In this document: one piece after another, positions 1 through 12,399 of the stretch
Position numbering within the stretch: position 1 is the stretch's first letter
How the letters are laid out: each line of letters opens with the position of its first letter
NCBI RefSeq assembly: GCF_001949145.1
Contig: NW_019091703.1
Coordinates: forward strand, 56,078 to 120,077
Direction: 5' to 3'
Length of the DNA: 64,000 bases
From: Acanthaster planci
Taxonomy: Eukaryota; Echinodermata; Asteroidea; Valvatida; Acanthasteridae
Made by a program: the position numbers and the translations under genes
The notes under the pieces: generated by a model
Databases searched by the model: none
Told to the model about the DNA's origin: nothing
Seen by the model: only the letters and a program-made list of their open reading frames with translations

Positions 1-222
1 TATGCGTCTGCTACAGGCAAGTATAATAATGAGTAATGGAATGCATATCATTAAACACGATTATAAATAATTGTTTAAAACATCATGTACATCAATATGC
101 AGTTTCACTTATGGAATACTGAAAATGGATAAAAATCAGGATGCACGGAGTATATATCTGAACCTCCAAAGCCTAGCAACAGAGTAAAAACACAAGCTAC
201 CGGAAACATAATTGCTTCTCCT

Positions 223-349
223 CTAACGCACATCTTTGAACTGGACCAGGTACTTGTGCTTAAAATCTGTCTTTGAATACTTGACCAAAGAATCGCCGAG
301 GACAAGACCTCTTGGAGGAGGATTTGGACACCCTGGCCCAGGCGAGATC
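223..349 (-). CDS. possible terminal coding exon of an unrecognised gene
   Basis: Read on the minus strand, a plausible acceptor (pyrimidine-rich, ending ccatttag) precedes an open frame of about 41 codons ending in TAG. The peptide runs from ISPGPGCPNPPPRGL to a charged tail ending YLVQFKDVR. The composition looks protein-like and the frame needs a phased join to an upstream exon. No convincing upstream coding exon was found: the best donor-bounded candidate (422-470, minus) has stops in all frames. The product is not recognised, and the frame may be chance. Confidence 0.25.
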
Positions 350-972
350 CTAAATGGTAAGGTAAACAACAAAATAAGAATTCATCCAACAGCAGCAAAA
401 GTAACCTCCCAAAACAACTTACATGGAATGAAAATTACATTAGGTCACATCCAATTATAAAGTAACATTGATCCTGTAACTACAAAATACCATTCCGTTT
501 CAACTTAGCTCAGATCATAGAACATGTAAGAGCATATAAAAAAATCAATCCGGCCTAAAAGATTTGAGGCATCTCATTTTCAAATGTCTGACGGTGAATC
601 ATTATATTAAAGGAGAAATACCAGTAAACAAACATTGAAAAAAAATTCTTCCAAAATTAGGCCTACCCATTTAACAACAGGATCATGGTATTCAGTATTA
701 TGTTTATGTTGGACCTAGGGCTTTTCAAATGTGTTCCAACATCAAGCGTTTTGGCCTAAACGCTCCTACGTGGCGTTTCAGATTTCCATACAAAGACAAC
801 ACTATATTTTCCATGCAGAGGTAAAGTAGCCATCAGAATTCCATAAAACATCTTGAGAGTCTAATTCAGTGAAAATATTGAAACGTTTTAATATTCAGAG
901 GTACTTAGGATTTTTCAGACTAGCCTAGGCCTAATCCCGAATTCCCATTGAAAGGCATGACGGGGTTTATTC

Positions 973-1269
973 CCAGACTGGGGGCCAGGGGCAAATTTCA
1001 TAGAGCTGCTTAAGCACAGAATTTGCTTAAGCACAAAAAAGAACTTGCTTAATAAACAAAGGTTACCAGCTCAAAATATGTGATCGTCATGCTAACCAAA
1101 AGACAGGTGAATTCCATTCCAAAACAACTTTACATCACATGGGATTTTGGCTGGTAACGTGATTTGTCAAGCAACGTTTTTCACGCTTTAAGCAAATTTT
1201 GTGCCTGAGCAGCTCTATGAAATTGGCCCCAGTACAGAGGGAGTCCAGTACACTGGCCCCCGGTCTGGG
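973..1269. repeat. nested inverted-repeat (MITE-like) element
   Basis: An outer inverted repeat (ccagactgggggccag at 973-988, matching ctggcccccggtctgg near 1253-1268) encloses an inner one. The inner left arm reads gcaaatttcatagagctgct and the inner right arm ends at 1230 with agctctatgaaattggcccc. Further in, the arms share the gcttaagc/gcttaagcaaatttt block. There is no coding capacity. This is the layout of a non-autonomous DNA transposon or fold-back element. The nesting suggests either long terminal repeats or one element inside another. Confidence 0.7.
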
Positions 1270-1649
1270 GCTAGAGAGGGTGTCAAGTGATGTCCGTACT
1301 CGTACGCTTGGAACTCTTTGCTTTTGTGCATAGACATGTGTACCCAAATGGGCCTACTTCCATTAAATCTCGTGAAAGTCTCCATTTTTCAATTAGCGAT
1401 TTGGGCCAAAAATCTGAACGGCTCCTGCACGATTTTTACACGTAAATGAAGCATTCACTATCTTCCACCTCGTGAAACGTGATTTATTTAGGCCTTTAAG
1501 ATCGAATGTACACGTAAATTAAACCAGCCCTCGGCTTTGGTTCTGAAAACTTTGGTTTTTGTTTGAAGCTCTGTAACAATGCAACAACACTACCCAAAGT
1601 AGTCACATTTGGTATCAAAATGAAGGGCACGATATCAACTTTTGACCTA

Positions 1650-1830
1650 CCTCGCCATGTTGACCGAACCAGTGCTTCGTCTGGGTATTTTTTTAGTCTC
1701 GAATGCAGTCTCGCAAAACCTCGCACAAACCGCGGCGCGTTTGCGTGCGTGACCCCGGACACTAGAAACTGAGGTCAAACGGGGCTCTGCGCGTGACATG
1801 GCAACTGACTGGCCCGAACTCGACCGTGGT
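1650..1830. promoter_or_regulatory. CpG-rich patch, possible promoter
   Basis: This short stretch is much richer in CG dinucleotides than its surroundings (for example ccgcggcgcgtttgcgtgcg near 1729-1748). It could be a promoter for a leftward gene or simply an unmethylated patch. No TATA box or initiator is evident, and no coding exon could be tied to it. Confidence 0.2.
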
Positions 1831-2238
1831 GTCTGATTTGATATTCAAGGGTTTGCATAAACGTGAAGATGAAGGCATATTTTGGTAATTTTTAGTCTAT
1901 TTTCTTTTTAGTTTTGGGGCTCAGGCAACTTGGCTACTTTACTACTAGGGCGACCGATTTGGATCTGTTCTCTCGGGGGTGGTCGAACATTATTGTCAGT
2001 GGTGGATTGAAGCACTAAAATGTTATGTTCCCAACTGTTAACTACATGTGAAAGTACATGCATGTTTTATGAGGTTAATGGGATCAGTAACATCACGTTT
2101 AGTTTTTATTCTTGTTTTCGGATCCTTCTCCATCGTGATTTCGTTTTTCTTGAAAAACGAAATACACCTGACCCTTGTGAAAGCAGTCTACGACATAAGT
2201 TCTGATCCCAAGGTGTGTGTGCAAGGATGGCATCACAA

Positions 2239-2510
2239 TGACGTCATCACCTGATTTTTAATGAACTTTAAAGTTTTTCTTAGAGTGACCTGTCTTTTTT
2301 ACTCGATCTCGCGAGCAAGATAACGCATTTGGGAAATTTGCTTTGTGAGAAAGTTCAAGTAATTCTACATGTGTATATTTATGTATGGTGTGACGTCATG
2401 ATAATGCCGATGGAAAGCAGTTTTTCCATTTTTCCAAGGACAACACTTGATTATGACTGAAAGTCCTGTATTGGTACCAAAGACCCTCAGAATGTAGAAA
2501 AATGACGTCA
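2239..2510. repeat. cluster of TGACGTCA palindromes upstream of the fucosyltransferase
   Basis: Three perfect TGACGTCA octamers occur at 2239, 2391 and 2503. The same word clusters again at 13.3-14.7 kb. The octamer is the consensus CRE/ATF site, but the surrounding sequence looks like old repeat DNA, so either a regulatory or a repeat-derived origin is possible. Confidence 0.5.
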
Positions 2511-2941
2511 TAATGACGCCCTCGTACAATTTAATATTTAGTTTTGAATATTAACTGTTTCCGTCATGACACTTTCTCTGCAACTGAAGTTACAGTTTAG
2601 GTCAAGGTGTATACTCCTTTAATCTAAAGTCGGTGATGTCACCAAGCCAATATCGCCGCCTTTGACTGAAGCAAACACGAATCTCTAATGTTGTATCCAT
2701 AGCTGGAAGTCTTAGTGATGGATAGAGGGACATCCTTGCATTTGCCTTTTTGTCTAAATTCTTTATTGTGTTGCCCTGTACTTTGTGTATCTTTTGTTTA
2801 CTATTGGTCACAATTGTAAAATGGCTCCTTCACATAGAATTACCCAAAACAAAACCATAGTTACTGCCCGGTAGTAAAATTATAATTAAGAGTTTGCTCG
2901 AAAAAGGTAGATGAGTTTTGCGTGAACCTCAACCTCGGTTT

Positions 2942-4348
2942 ATGCGTACATTTATCAAAAAGTATATGGTTATAATGCCTGAGCACTCTCTTCAAACGAG
3001 CTCAAGTTTTCCACTTTGTCTTTTTCGTTTTCAGAGACTGCACCTTTTGACTATTCTTGCTATTGTCCTGTTTGGAGTGGACATTTTAATTAGGCTTCGG
3101 GTGATGGAAAGGACGATACCTACTTTCACAAACCACCGAAGGGCACTTCCAAAACATTTCTTTACGAACAAAAGGAACACCCGCTCCGGGTCGAGTGTCT
3201 TACCGCTGGCGGCAAATGATACGGTCACAAAGTTTGATAGAATGCCCGATCTGAAGACCAAGGAGCCGTGCAGTTATAATATCCAAGTCTACGACCGAAA
3301 GGGCATTTTGCTGAAGGAGCGATACGAAACCTTCAGTAGCATAGCGCCAACGTTAAAAGGTCGTGAAAAAATCCCAGCTGTCGTTCAGTGCGGCAGGAAC
3401 TGTACCATTACAATAACTATTGCTGACGAGAAAAATAAATTTGCAGGAATGGACGCTGTGCTCTTTCATTTCTGTATGAGACTAGTTCCACTTAAGGCTC
3501 TTCCTGTTGACATGAACCCCAATCAGACTTGGGTCTTTTGCTCTTGGGAAACGCCGTATATAAGTACTACACCAGAGGTTCAAAGGTTGTACAAAATACC
3601 CAAGTTAAAAGGCTTTACGGCCAATGCTTTGTGGACATACCACCGGGAAACAGAGATCACCACGCAGTTCGGATTCTACACGCCGCGGATACCAACGGTG
3701 AATGAGACAAGGACGGCGGATGAATGGCTCGAAGGAAAGACGAAGCTGGTGCTCTGGGTGGGATCCAATTGCAAAATCACCTCCTGGCCTCGATTAACCT
3801 TTGTTAAGAAACTACAGAGCTACGTCCCGGTTGACGTGTACGGACGCTGCGGTAACCTCACCTGCAAACCCCGAACCTCCAAATGCAACAAGGACCTGGT
3901 GCGCAATTACAAATTCTATTTGGCTCTGGAGAACTCTGAATGCGATGAGTATGTCTCGGAGAAAACATGGGACAAAACACTGTTGGTAGGCGTGGTCCCT
4001 ATTGTTTATGGTGCCCCACGGAAAGACTACGAAGAGTTTCTCCCTCCCAATTCCTTCATCTACGTCGGGGATTATAACACTGTCAAAGAATTGGCAGATT
4101 ATTTGAAACTGTTGGACTCTCGTCCAGACTTATATGCCAAGTATTTCGAATGGCAATATAAAGGTCATGTCAGAAGCACTAGAGTTTTTTATAACACTTT
4201 CCCACCAACTCGGTTTTGCCATGTAATACCAATCATTGAGAAAGTGCGCAGAGGTGAGTTGCCACGAAAGCCAGTCTTATCAAGCAATTTTTATCAAACA
4301 TGTCGAAAAAAGCCAGATTTTGTCTTAGATCAATGGAATCCATGGTGA
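2942..4348 (+). CDS. alpha-1,3-fucosyltransferase-like protein (GT10 family)
   Basis: This predicted type II Golgi membrane enzyme would transfer fucose from GDP-fucose to N-acetylglucosamine-containing glycans. From the ATG at 2942 it is 468 residues. A short cytoplasmic tail is followed by a signal anchor (LHLLTILAIVLFGVDILIRL, about residues 33-52), a stem, and then the catalytic region. An N-terminal-domain motif (NALWTYHRETEITTQFGFY) precedes WVGSNC and VDVYGRCG. The family hallmark GDP-fucose-binding motif FYLALENSECDEYVSEKTW lies near residues 325-343. N-glycosylation sequons include NDT, NCT, NQT, NET and NLT. The frame is one uninterrupted exon through the catalytic part, usual for many animal GT10 genes. 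The start is uncertain: a good acceptor (ctttttcgttttcag) ends at 3034, so the N-terminus could come from an upstream exon. Codons before 2942 are closed by an in-frame TGA at 2912. A possible AATAAA signal lies at 4367. The family call is firm; linkage specificity is inferred. Confidence 0.93.
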   Translation: MRTFIKKYMVIMPEHSLQTSSSFPLCLFRFQRLHLLTILAIVLFGVDILIRLRVMERTIPTFTNHRRALPKHFFTNKRNTRSGSSVLPLAANDTVTKFDRMPDLKTKEPCSYNIQVYDRKGILLKERYETFSSIAPTLKGREKIPAVVQCGRNCTITITIADEKNKFAGMDAVLFHFCMRLVPLKALPVDMNPNQTWVFCSWETPYISTTPEVQRLYKIPKLKGFTANALWTYHRETEITTQFGFYTPRIPTVNETRTADEWLEGKTKLVLWVGSNCKITSWPRLTFVKKLQSYVPVDVYGRCGNLTCKPRTSKCNKDLVRNYKFYLALENSECDEYVSEKTWDKTLLVGVVPIVYGAPRKDYEEFLPPNSFIYVGDYNTVKELADYLKLLDSRPDLYAKYFEWQYKGHVRSTRVFYNTFPPTRFCHVIPIIEKVRRGELPRKPVLSSNFYQTCRKKPDFVLDQWNPW

Positions 4349-5890
4349 AAAAAGAGTAGATATCAGAATAAAGAGGAGAATGACAAGGGGTGTCGAATAG
4401 ACACGAGTAATGTTACATGATGTTAGCACTGGAAATAATTTAACAAACATTTAAGCTAAAGTCAACTTTCACTGTGGCAAGTTTACCGGTTTAATTTAAC
4501 TGCAGACCTAAATGCCTATATACATGTACAACGAAAGCGCCCAGTGATATCAACGTCTGGGTTCCATGATTGTCATATCGCCTGACTAAACATGAAATCA
4601 TGGGAGGAAGTCGTTGAATAGTATACGCAAATCTGTGGATCAATCTCAGAAGGAGTGACTTACCGATAGAGGAAATTGAACACTGTCACGTGAGCTCCGA
4701 GCGATACTCCAACTTATACTAAAAAAAACAGAGTATGATTAATCTTATTCTGTTCTGTATTTTGCTTAAAATACACCTTTTTTCCTGTGATGTCGCAATC
4801 GTTCTGGACGTTGAGTTGTGATGGTAATAAGTGCATATTGGTTTGATGGTAATCTACTTATTCAAGATGAATCAGTCAAGCATGCAGCGTTTGCACGCAC
4901 ACTTGTGTGTGGTTTAACTTATTCATTTAATAGCAGTTTCTAGTTTTATTCAATATGAGTTGACTCTTCGGGAGCATTAAAATGTTGTAACTTTTTATGG
5001 GAATAATATTCCAGAACTCTTCCATAGAAGGGACCCTTGGTTCCCCGCATATTTCATGATGTTGTGGATTTATCTCATCCGTCGTAGTTGTAGTAATCTA
5101 GAGTGTTTTGGAGGCTTTTGGCGTATCGGAATTAGTTAATAGAGTATAGGTGCATATAATTCCACTGTAGAGCTTTATGCAAACGGTCTCACAACCGCTC
5201 CATTACATTATCACCACAAATTGACCAATCTTCACCAATTCATAGCAGTGTCAATTAACGTTTAATTTAATACAAAAAGGGTTTGAGCATTATTTTTTTT
5301 CATTTCATGAAAAGTTTAATATGGTATATTTAAGTAGACTTAACGCTGATAAAAAAGAATGTCAGATTTTCTTGATGTTATCTCCGTAAGTTAGGGTGCT
5401 TCCTTCAATAATACCACTAACCTTTACGTTGACACTGATCGTCTTCCTCTGGGAGTAAGTAGCCACATGGGCGTGTCGTTACTAAATACTCACCCAACCG
5501 ATTGCACCCGCTTTTAGTCCTTCGAACGATGTTATACGTTTTACATGTATTCCTCTTATTTGATATCACTTTCTGAGAAAATAAAAACGCCTTTGTGAGG
5601 AATGCATAAATGACCTCTTGCCCCTTCCATATACGATCTAGACTAAGTTCCATACTAAATCTCAGACTCAAACACCCATACACAGTCATAAGCTGATGCA
5701 GCCCTGTGTCCTGGAACGTAAACAAGAATAATATACAAGTGATCTCATCTCAACAAAAATGTTCCTGGGGGAGACTTTGACTGGTGGAAGCAGAGAAACC
5801 GGTCTCTTTTGCAAGGCAGCGCGCATGCTCAAAACTGATTTTAATTGGGGGACCGTTATGTGTGTCGCCACGAAGTGTCTCGAAGTTATT
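4349..5890. other. non-coding stretch, no gene seen
   Basis: This is AT-rich sequence downstream of the fucosyltransferase. It contains a possible AATAAA at 4367-4372 and short random open frames only. No recognisable RNA gene, repeat array or exon was found. Confidence 0.5.
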
Positions 5891-5899
5891 TTTCATCGA

Positions 5900-8800
5900 C
5901 CACAATCAACCGGTGTGTCATTAAGCTCAGTTTCTACGTTTCATTGGCAACGACCACCAAAACAACATCGCAAGATAAAAACTATTTCTTTCGTAGCCAT
6001 GTTTTTTCTAAGGCGATCACGTGCCACTTGGCAAGACTTCTTCAAAGGTTGTCCTCTGTAGAATTAAACACGTCATCAGTTTGAGAGCTTGTGTGTCATA
6101 TGCAGGGATGTGTCAAATGCATAAAACGTAGCATTACTAAAGCTGTGCTGTGTCAAGTACCCCACTCTTTGTTAAGTCAGAATGCTCCTTTATCGATAGA
6201 TTAATTTGTCTGTTGCCATTTCTCAATAGAGGGCGCTGTACAGTGGGCACACTATCTAGAAATTTCAGCTTACTTCATGAGTCGCTATGTAATTTGGTTT
6301 CAGGACACACGTCACCCCGAAGTCGTAAGTGGGATTCATTTAATGCATTATTTAAATTTGCCTTGTTGGCTCTAATGGTTTTTTATGGATATTTCGGGAT
6401 AGGTTTGAGTATCTAATGGGGTAGAAAAATACAAGAAAAGCAGAGACAATTTACAAAGTTACGACTGTAAGCACTTCTCATGGTATGGGGTTTATTGCGT
6501 ATAATCGGGCGTCATGCACATGTACACCTATACACAAGGTTATTGATCATCCATCCCGGTAATCGTTTGTTATTCTGTGATTAGACATGATTGCTTATTA
6601 TTGATTAGATAAATTGCCGTTGTTGATTCATGTTGTTAATTTGTACCTGTTAAAGGCCAGACTCTGTACATTCAATTTGTGTACTTTTTGTGGACAGATT
6701 AAACCGCGTTCAGCGTGTTAAGCATATTCAGTGATCACCAGCTCACAAGTCAAGTTCATTGTGTGGACATCCGGCATCCGTCACACTCTTAAAGGTGCAT
6801 TCCTGACTGACCGCTATCTACATCTACTCACTACATCTGATGAATGTGAATGGAATTACATTGAAAGGAAGGGATGCTACTTTAAGATACCATCTTCTCA
6901 GGCCAATATCCATGTAGCTGAAGCCTTCTACAAAACTGAACCGATTCATTTTCCACGTGGTTTTATTCGGCACAAACAACAATAATTAACCCCGCAACGT
7001 CGTGCGAGAGTTAGCGAGGATATTTACGCCTTTCACGTGCAAACGAAGCGTGGCAGCATCAAACTAGTGCCTTCAATGTCAGAATACCTTAGTCCCGAAA
7101 ACTGAACTTCCAGTGAACGAGTGGAGCTTGAGTCTGCATAGTATTTTCCAAACCAAACTGCACGCACAAATGCTGTTGGGAGACCAACAATAAGGTTTGC
7201 GTGGCGAACGAAACGTTGCGGCAGTGAATAAGTCTCTCCATTGTACATTAGGGCGCCCTTATTAAATTCTATGGTTCTCATTTCATTTACCACTTGAGAT
7301 AAGGTCGGTCGGTCGAAAAACAAATCTTTAAAAAAATTCATGTTGCTGGTGTGTAGATGGCTGAATACTGAATAAACCACGCCAAGTGTAAAATGTACAT
7401 ATATTCTTGTTTGCTTGTTTCATTGAGTATTCTCTGCCACATCTTGGACCCAAGTTGGGCCTATCAAAATCGTACCCCGTAATTTTACTTGGACCATGCA
7501 ACTAACAAAGGTCACAACAGTGGAGGCCGCCATATTGAATGACATGATCAGCGCGCGTGGTAACACTAGTAGACATGTCTTGTATCCTCAATTTACCGTG
7601 TACATGGGCCTTTTTGTTCTCTCTGCATTTTTGATATATATATAAGTATTGAACAAAGATAAATGTATAAAAAATCGGGGAAAAAAACACGTTTTGTGTG
7701 TAAACTTGCATGCGAATGGGATATACATGTTCTTATTGTTACCCAAAGCCACAAAATATACCGCGCTGGACTGAGGACGTCTGATGCTGGTCGGTACCAT
7801 GCTGCTCACATTAAAAATCCCCTTGTACGAGTCCGGGTCAAGACAAGTGTAGGGCTATGCACGAACCTCACGGTGGGCCACGGAAAGGTGCGGTATACCA
7901 AATGTTCACGCGAACGCCGACCGTCGCTGTTGGTCGTTTGCAAAATCGTAAGTTTTCAGGTCTTTTGTTTTCAAAGGTCATGCTGGCCAATTTTTTCCCT
8001 TCAGTTTTTTTTTGGGGGGGTGTAGGTTTTTTTTAGCAGGGTCTGCGGGAAAAAAAACAAACCTTTTTTTCCGGGATCAGGAGCCCAAAATAGGATCGGA
8101 CGGCATTGAGAACCATAGAATATAAAAAGAGTGCCCCCATGACAAAAGCATACCGCCTTCGGTGTTTGGTATTGCAGCGGGAATTGAAATAGAATTTTAA
8201 CATGCCAAAAGTGAATACACGAGGCATGCAAGTAGTCTCGAAGTACATTAGGTTAGAAAGAAGGCCACTGCACCAACTCGGAATGATTTTACTGGCCCTA
8301 GAGAACTCTGCACGAGAGTGTATCACAGGGAAACCTGGGAAGAGGCAGGGCATGGTGCCGGTAACCATCGTGTATGAAAGGACGCCGAGGAGTTGCTCCC
8401 TTTAAGTTCATTTATCTACTTTAGGAATTTCAAGAGGGCGACAAGAGTGGGTAGGTAAGTTCTGGTTTCTCGACCTGAACTGAATACTGAGCACTTTAAA
8501 TGACTATGTCTTTTACCAAGGGTTTCTGGGCGTTAATGTCATGCACATTGTCGAGAAAGTGGATAGAGCCGAGGCCAAACGAAAACCTCTTCTAGACCTG
8601 TTGCAAAAATTCTATATTGAATTAGCAATGAGGACCCATTTTAGGTTTGTTGATTGTCTGCGAGCAAACGTAGATCCTTGATTCCGATCGGTAGATCAGT
8701 GGCAACAGGCCTTGCGTTATAGGCCTATACTTTTTCATAACCTTCAGCCGCAGATTTGCTATGCTGTTTAACCAAAGCAACCAAAGATCCATTTCGGGGA

Positions 8801-11722
8801 ACACAAATTTATCCAATACCTCCATGGAAATAAAAAGGTATACTGAGATCCGCACACTCTTCTTCGTTTGTCACTCGTGGCTTGCTGGACGGATATATTT
8901 CCGCATTCAACTATTGAACAGTTGTGCGCCTCAACCCCCACCCCCACTGAAGTATGCGGAGCGCCGGCTCCTGCATGTGGTGTTTAGGTATGTGGACTAT
9001 TAAGTGACATCTGATCTTCACATGACAGGGAACTTGGAGCTCTGATCGTGCTATCATCAACTTTGCCTCTGTTTTGGAATGATACTCCACTGACTTATTT
9101 TCAGATCTGTATTGAACTTTACTTCAGAAAAGTACAAACTATTTTCTTTTACATTAACAACGGAGGAAACCTTTCACGGACGCAGTACTATAAGACTTAT
9201 ATGTAAATAGTTGCAATGGTAATTTGGAAAAATTCTTACTTTTGGCAAATTAGTCTTTAGCAAAGTATAATTCCCTTCACCCTCTGAAGTATGCATTTAA
9301 TTACAATAACGCTGCTACAATATTAACTTCTTTGTTAAATAATTGAGTTGTCAAGGTGATTGGGCTCAATCAAGATGCAGGTTGATTCTATTCATTTTTT
9401 TTTGCCTTGAGAAAGATTATGTTAAGATCAAAACGTCAGGCCCTCCATATTTTGTGATTTGCAACTTATTCTTCGTTATTCTTGTATTGATAACAAGGTT
9501 CAATGCGTTTTGTATGAATTTGTTTTTGTTATTAACGTAAAGCAAAATATATGGTTACGTTTACCTGTAGACTAATAAATAAACTTTAAAGTGAACAAAA
9601 TGTACCCCAACATTGAGATACTGGAGAGAGTAGCTTGACGAGGGTTTTGTTTGCTACTTATGCAAAGTAAGAACCATCGTGTTTTCCTTCCTGTACAGCA
9701 TCATAGTCGAAGAGACCTCATTTCTAAAGAATAACAAAGAACATTCATTTTTCATTGAGATTAACCAAAGAGGGATGTCGGAGAGTTTTCTCACACCACA
9801 GATGAGTAGAAAGTTGCACAAAATACGTGCTAGTTGGAAAGTGTAATTAACATCAAGTGCCATTTACGTCAAAATTGAATACTTCTGAACATGACACCTT
9901 CTCCCGCCTTGCCGCTTTTTCAATCGCGCGAACTCGTTTCAAATCCAAGTCATATCCGGCATTGTAATACTTCCTGAAATTCTGGTAGTGCGCTTCGATC
10001 CGTTCAGCACAATCTTGGTGACCTTTTTTACTTGAGCACCACGCGTGAAGATGATCTGTGTTAACATCGAACACAAACAGCTGAAAATTGGTCACATTTC
10101 GAAACCGCTCGCACGCAGCCGGAAGCGAGTCAGTGTACCGTTTTGCAATGCAGTACCCTTGCACCAATATGTCGGCAGACGCTTTGTGATTAGTGACACG
10201 CACCTCCGGGACCCTCTCGCTAGGTATGATCGCCAAACCGAGAGGGGCGTCTTTCCGGATACCATCGAGATGCCAGTCATAACGATCGTGTTCAAAGTAA
10301 TACGCGTAGTTCAAGATGACGTTGACAGGGCTGAATGGGACTCCCATTTTCCCAACGGGTGCATCTACCAGTTTACGAAAGGCGTCCTCGAAGCTAGACA
10401 CCTGCAAAAAAATTGTAGTTTCTGGTCAATTGTAAATCAACTAACTAAAGTCGACACGCATCTTAGGTGTAAGATAATTCTGTAAGAGCAATGCAGAGGA
10501 TATCGAAACATTGACTAATGATAGTTGAAAAAAATATGCTGTTTATACTATTATTTTCTTGAACGCACTCGTTTTTATCTTTGCATTTTTCACCTGTATA
10601 CACTACTAGTCCCACATGGGCCCTATAACCATCAGTGGCGTTCATTTTCTATTTGACGAGAACTCTCAATCACCGCGAAGAGAGGCATGTAATGTTCGCA
10701 GCTTACACTGTTGACATTTAAACATCTTTCCAAACTTTTTTTTCTTCAGATGTTTCTCCGCCAATCGTCTGTAATCCTTAAGCAAACCCCAAGCTACCAA
10801 ACCTTGACCGGGGTGTTGGGCTTGTCTCATTTTACATGCAGTCGACCCGTCAACAGTTACAAAAAAGAACCAAAACAAACAAAAGCAGTGGCCTTCTGCG
10901 TGTATAGTCATTGTCCGAAGGGTTATCTAGTCCTAGCGGGAACAAGAGAGGTCGGAAATTAATTTAGCAAAATCGGTGTTTTGGTGGGAACTCACTGCGT
11001 GCGCATAATGAGTGTATAGACTAATCCGATTCGACGCCATAACTGCGGTGGCGCCGCACGCACACGCACACTCTTCAGCTTGATGCGAGCGTGCATTAGC
11101 AAATCACGACATCCTATTGGTAAAAGAGGCGTGGAACGTGCGCGTACCACTTGTCCACGAGCGTTGCACCACTGCAGTAATGGATCCAAATTCTGGTTGC
11201 CGAATTGCAGTATAATCATTGCGCTCGCACCGAGTGCGCGTGCTCAGGCCCTGTTGAGATATCGCCCACCAGCTTGTCTCTTGTGGCCGGTGGTTCCCCC
11301 CCCCGGCCCGCGTTTTGTGCATGCTGTGTGCCTATCCAAACTTTGTTGAAGTGCAGTGTTGTTCCCTCCAAATTGTTGTAAATTTATGTTGTAACTCGTT
11401 TAGTGCTTCTGGTACAGAAAAGTATTTATGAAAGGGAACAGACATATGCTTGACAGGGTCTGACTCGAGACATTAAACGAAAAATTAGATCAGCCATCAC
11501 ATAGTTATTTCCTTGCATTTATGCCTAAATCTACGACTTACTTGCATGTGCTTCAAAACATGGTTCCTGCAGTTGGTTATGGTATCTCTCCAGATGTAAA
11601 CTGGGAAATAAGACATGAAATTTGACACCAGTGTTTTGCCCATGGCAGTTTCAGTCGTTATTTCCCAGGCGTATTTCCTAATTTCTTTCCAGTCGGTGAA
11701 AGTAACCACTCGCAATCGCTGG
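5900..11722. repeat. copy A of a ~5.5-kb degenerate tandem duplication
   Basis: Blocks here recur in the same order and orientation about 8.3-8.9 kb downstream. Examples: 6050-6115 matches 14932-14995; 6790-6850 matches 15050-15110; 7080-7260 matches 15350-15490; 8870-8930 matches 17450-17510; 9350-9850 matches 17800-18230; 11366-11722 matches 19838-20190. Copy A holds the intact 3' part of the glycosyltransferase-like gene. The varying offset shows indels after duplication. Boundaries are approximate because they were aligned by eye. Confidence 0.8.
7033..7340 (-). other. conserved minus-strand open segment, possible exon remnant
   Basis: The minus strand is open for about 100 codons (containing RHANLIVGLPTAFVRAVWFG and ending at a stop at 7033). 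The homologous segment in copy B (about 15320-15490) is closed by stop codons and indels. The match may reflect only the shared duplication, not coding selection. The peptide is not recognised. Confidence 0.2.
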
Positions 11723-12315
11723 CCGTTGAAAATATTATCAGGCGTGACGGGCGCCGTGAACATCCCATCCGTGTCTGTCCAGGCGACAATGGACGCGTTG
11801 ATGTACATATCCATAAAGAAGCTACTCCATAGCTGTCGGGCGTACCCTTGGCCCCGAACACTCTTTAAGATGGAGGGATCGTTGGGAAGAGGCTCGTAGA
11901 GGAAGTCAAACTGGAAACCCAGCTCGCCTTCCAGCTGACGCAGCCGTCCAGCAAACTGGTGATCGGCTGCGGATTCCTCGTTTAGTATCACGCTGATGGG
12001 GCCCAGCTTCCGTGACCAGAACAACGCAGCAGATCGTAAGGTATCACAGAAAAAAAGCTTTACCAGTCTCGGTTTCACTTCCATGCGAAGAGTAAGGGTA
12101 AGCGTGTGGCCCCTCGTGAAGGTCAAGTCAGCACCCCTCCTCATGTCGACTGTAGCACCAGAACGATTCCGAGGAGCCGCTGACCTGGCTATTGATGGCG
12201 GAGGTCTTAGATAAAGACTACGAGAGCCTGTATAGTCCTTCAAGGCCGTGAAAACTACAACCGAAATGGCGAGGCCTGCAAAAGCAAACGTTACATGACG
12301 TAGTAGCTGGGCCAT
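9853..12315 (-). CDS. type II membrane glycosyltransferase-like protein (two exons, 440 aa)
   Basis: Exon 1 is 12315-11542 and exon 2 is 10401-9853, joined in phase 0. The donor reads ATGCAA|GTAAGT and the acceptor tttttttgcag|GTGTCT, giving the junction HMQ|VSSFEDAF. The ATG at 12315 begins MAQLLRH and then a signal anchor (TFAFAGLAISVVVFTAL), as in Golgi type II enzymes. The lumenal part contains FFMDMYINASIVAWTDTDG. The DTD there resembles the metal-binding DXD of GT-A glycosyltransferases. It is followed by VTPDNIFNG and, in exon 2, FSPVNVILNYAYYFEHDRYD. I associate this layout tentatively with the DUF6492-type family of putative glycosyltransferases, but donor and acceptor are unknown. 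The frame continues upstream of the ATG without a recognisable alternative ATG. A degenerate second copy lies 8.46 kb away. Confidence 0.85.
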
Positions 12316-12399
12316 ATCCAAATCCCTGCAGTGGGCAGTTGAGGTTTGGTCCACAGTTCCAATAAAACCTCTACATGGAAATTCTGACACAGACCTAAG

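Noticed and set aside
422-470. Possible internal minus-strand exon with acceptor and GTAAGT donor upstream of the 223-349 exon
   Set aside because: All three frames contain stop codons, so it cannot be coding.
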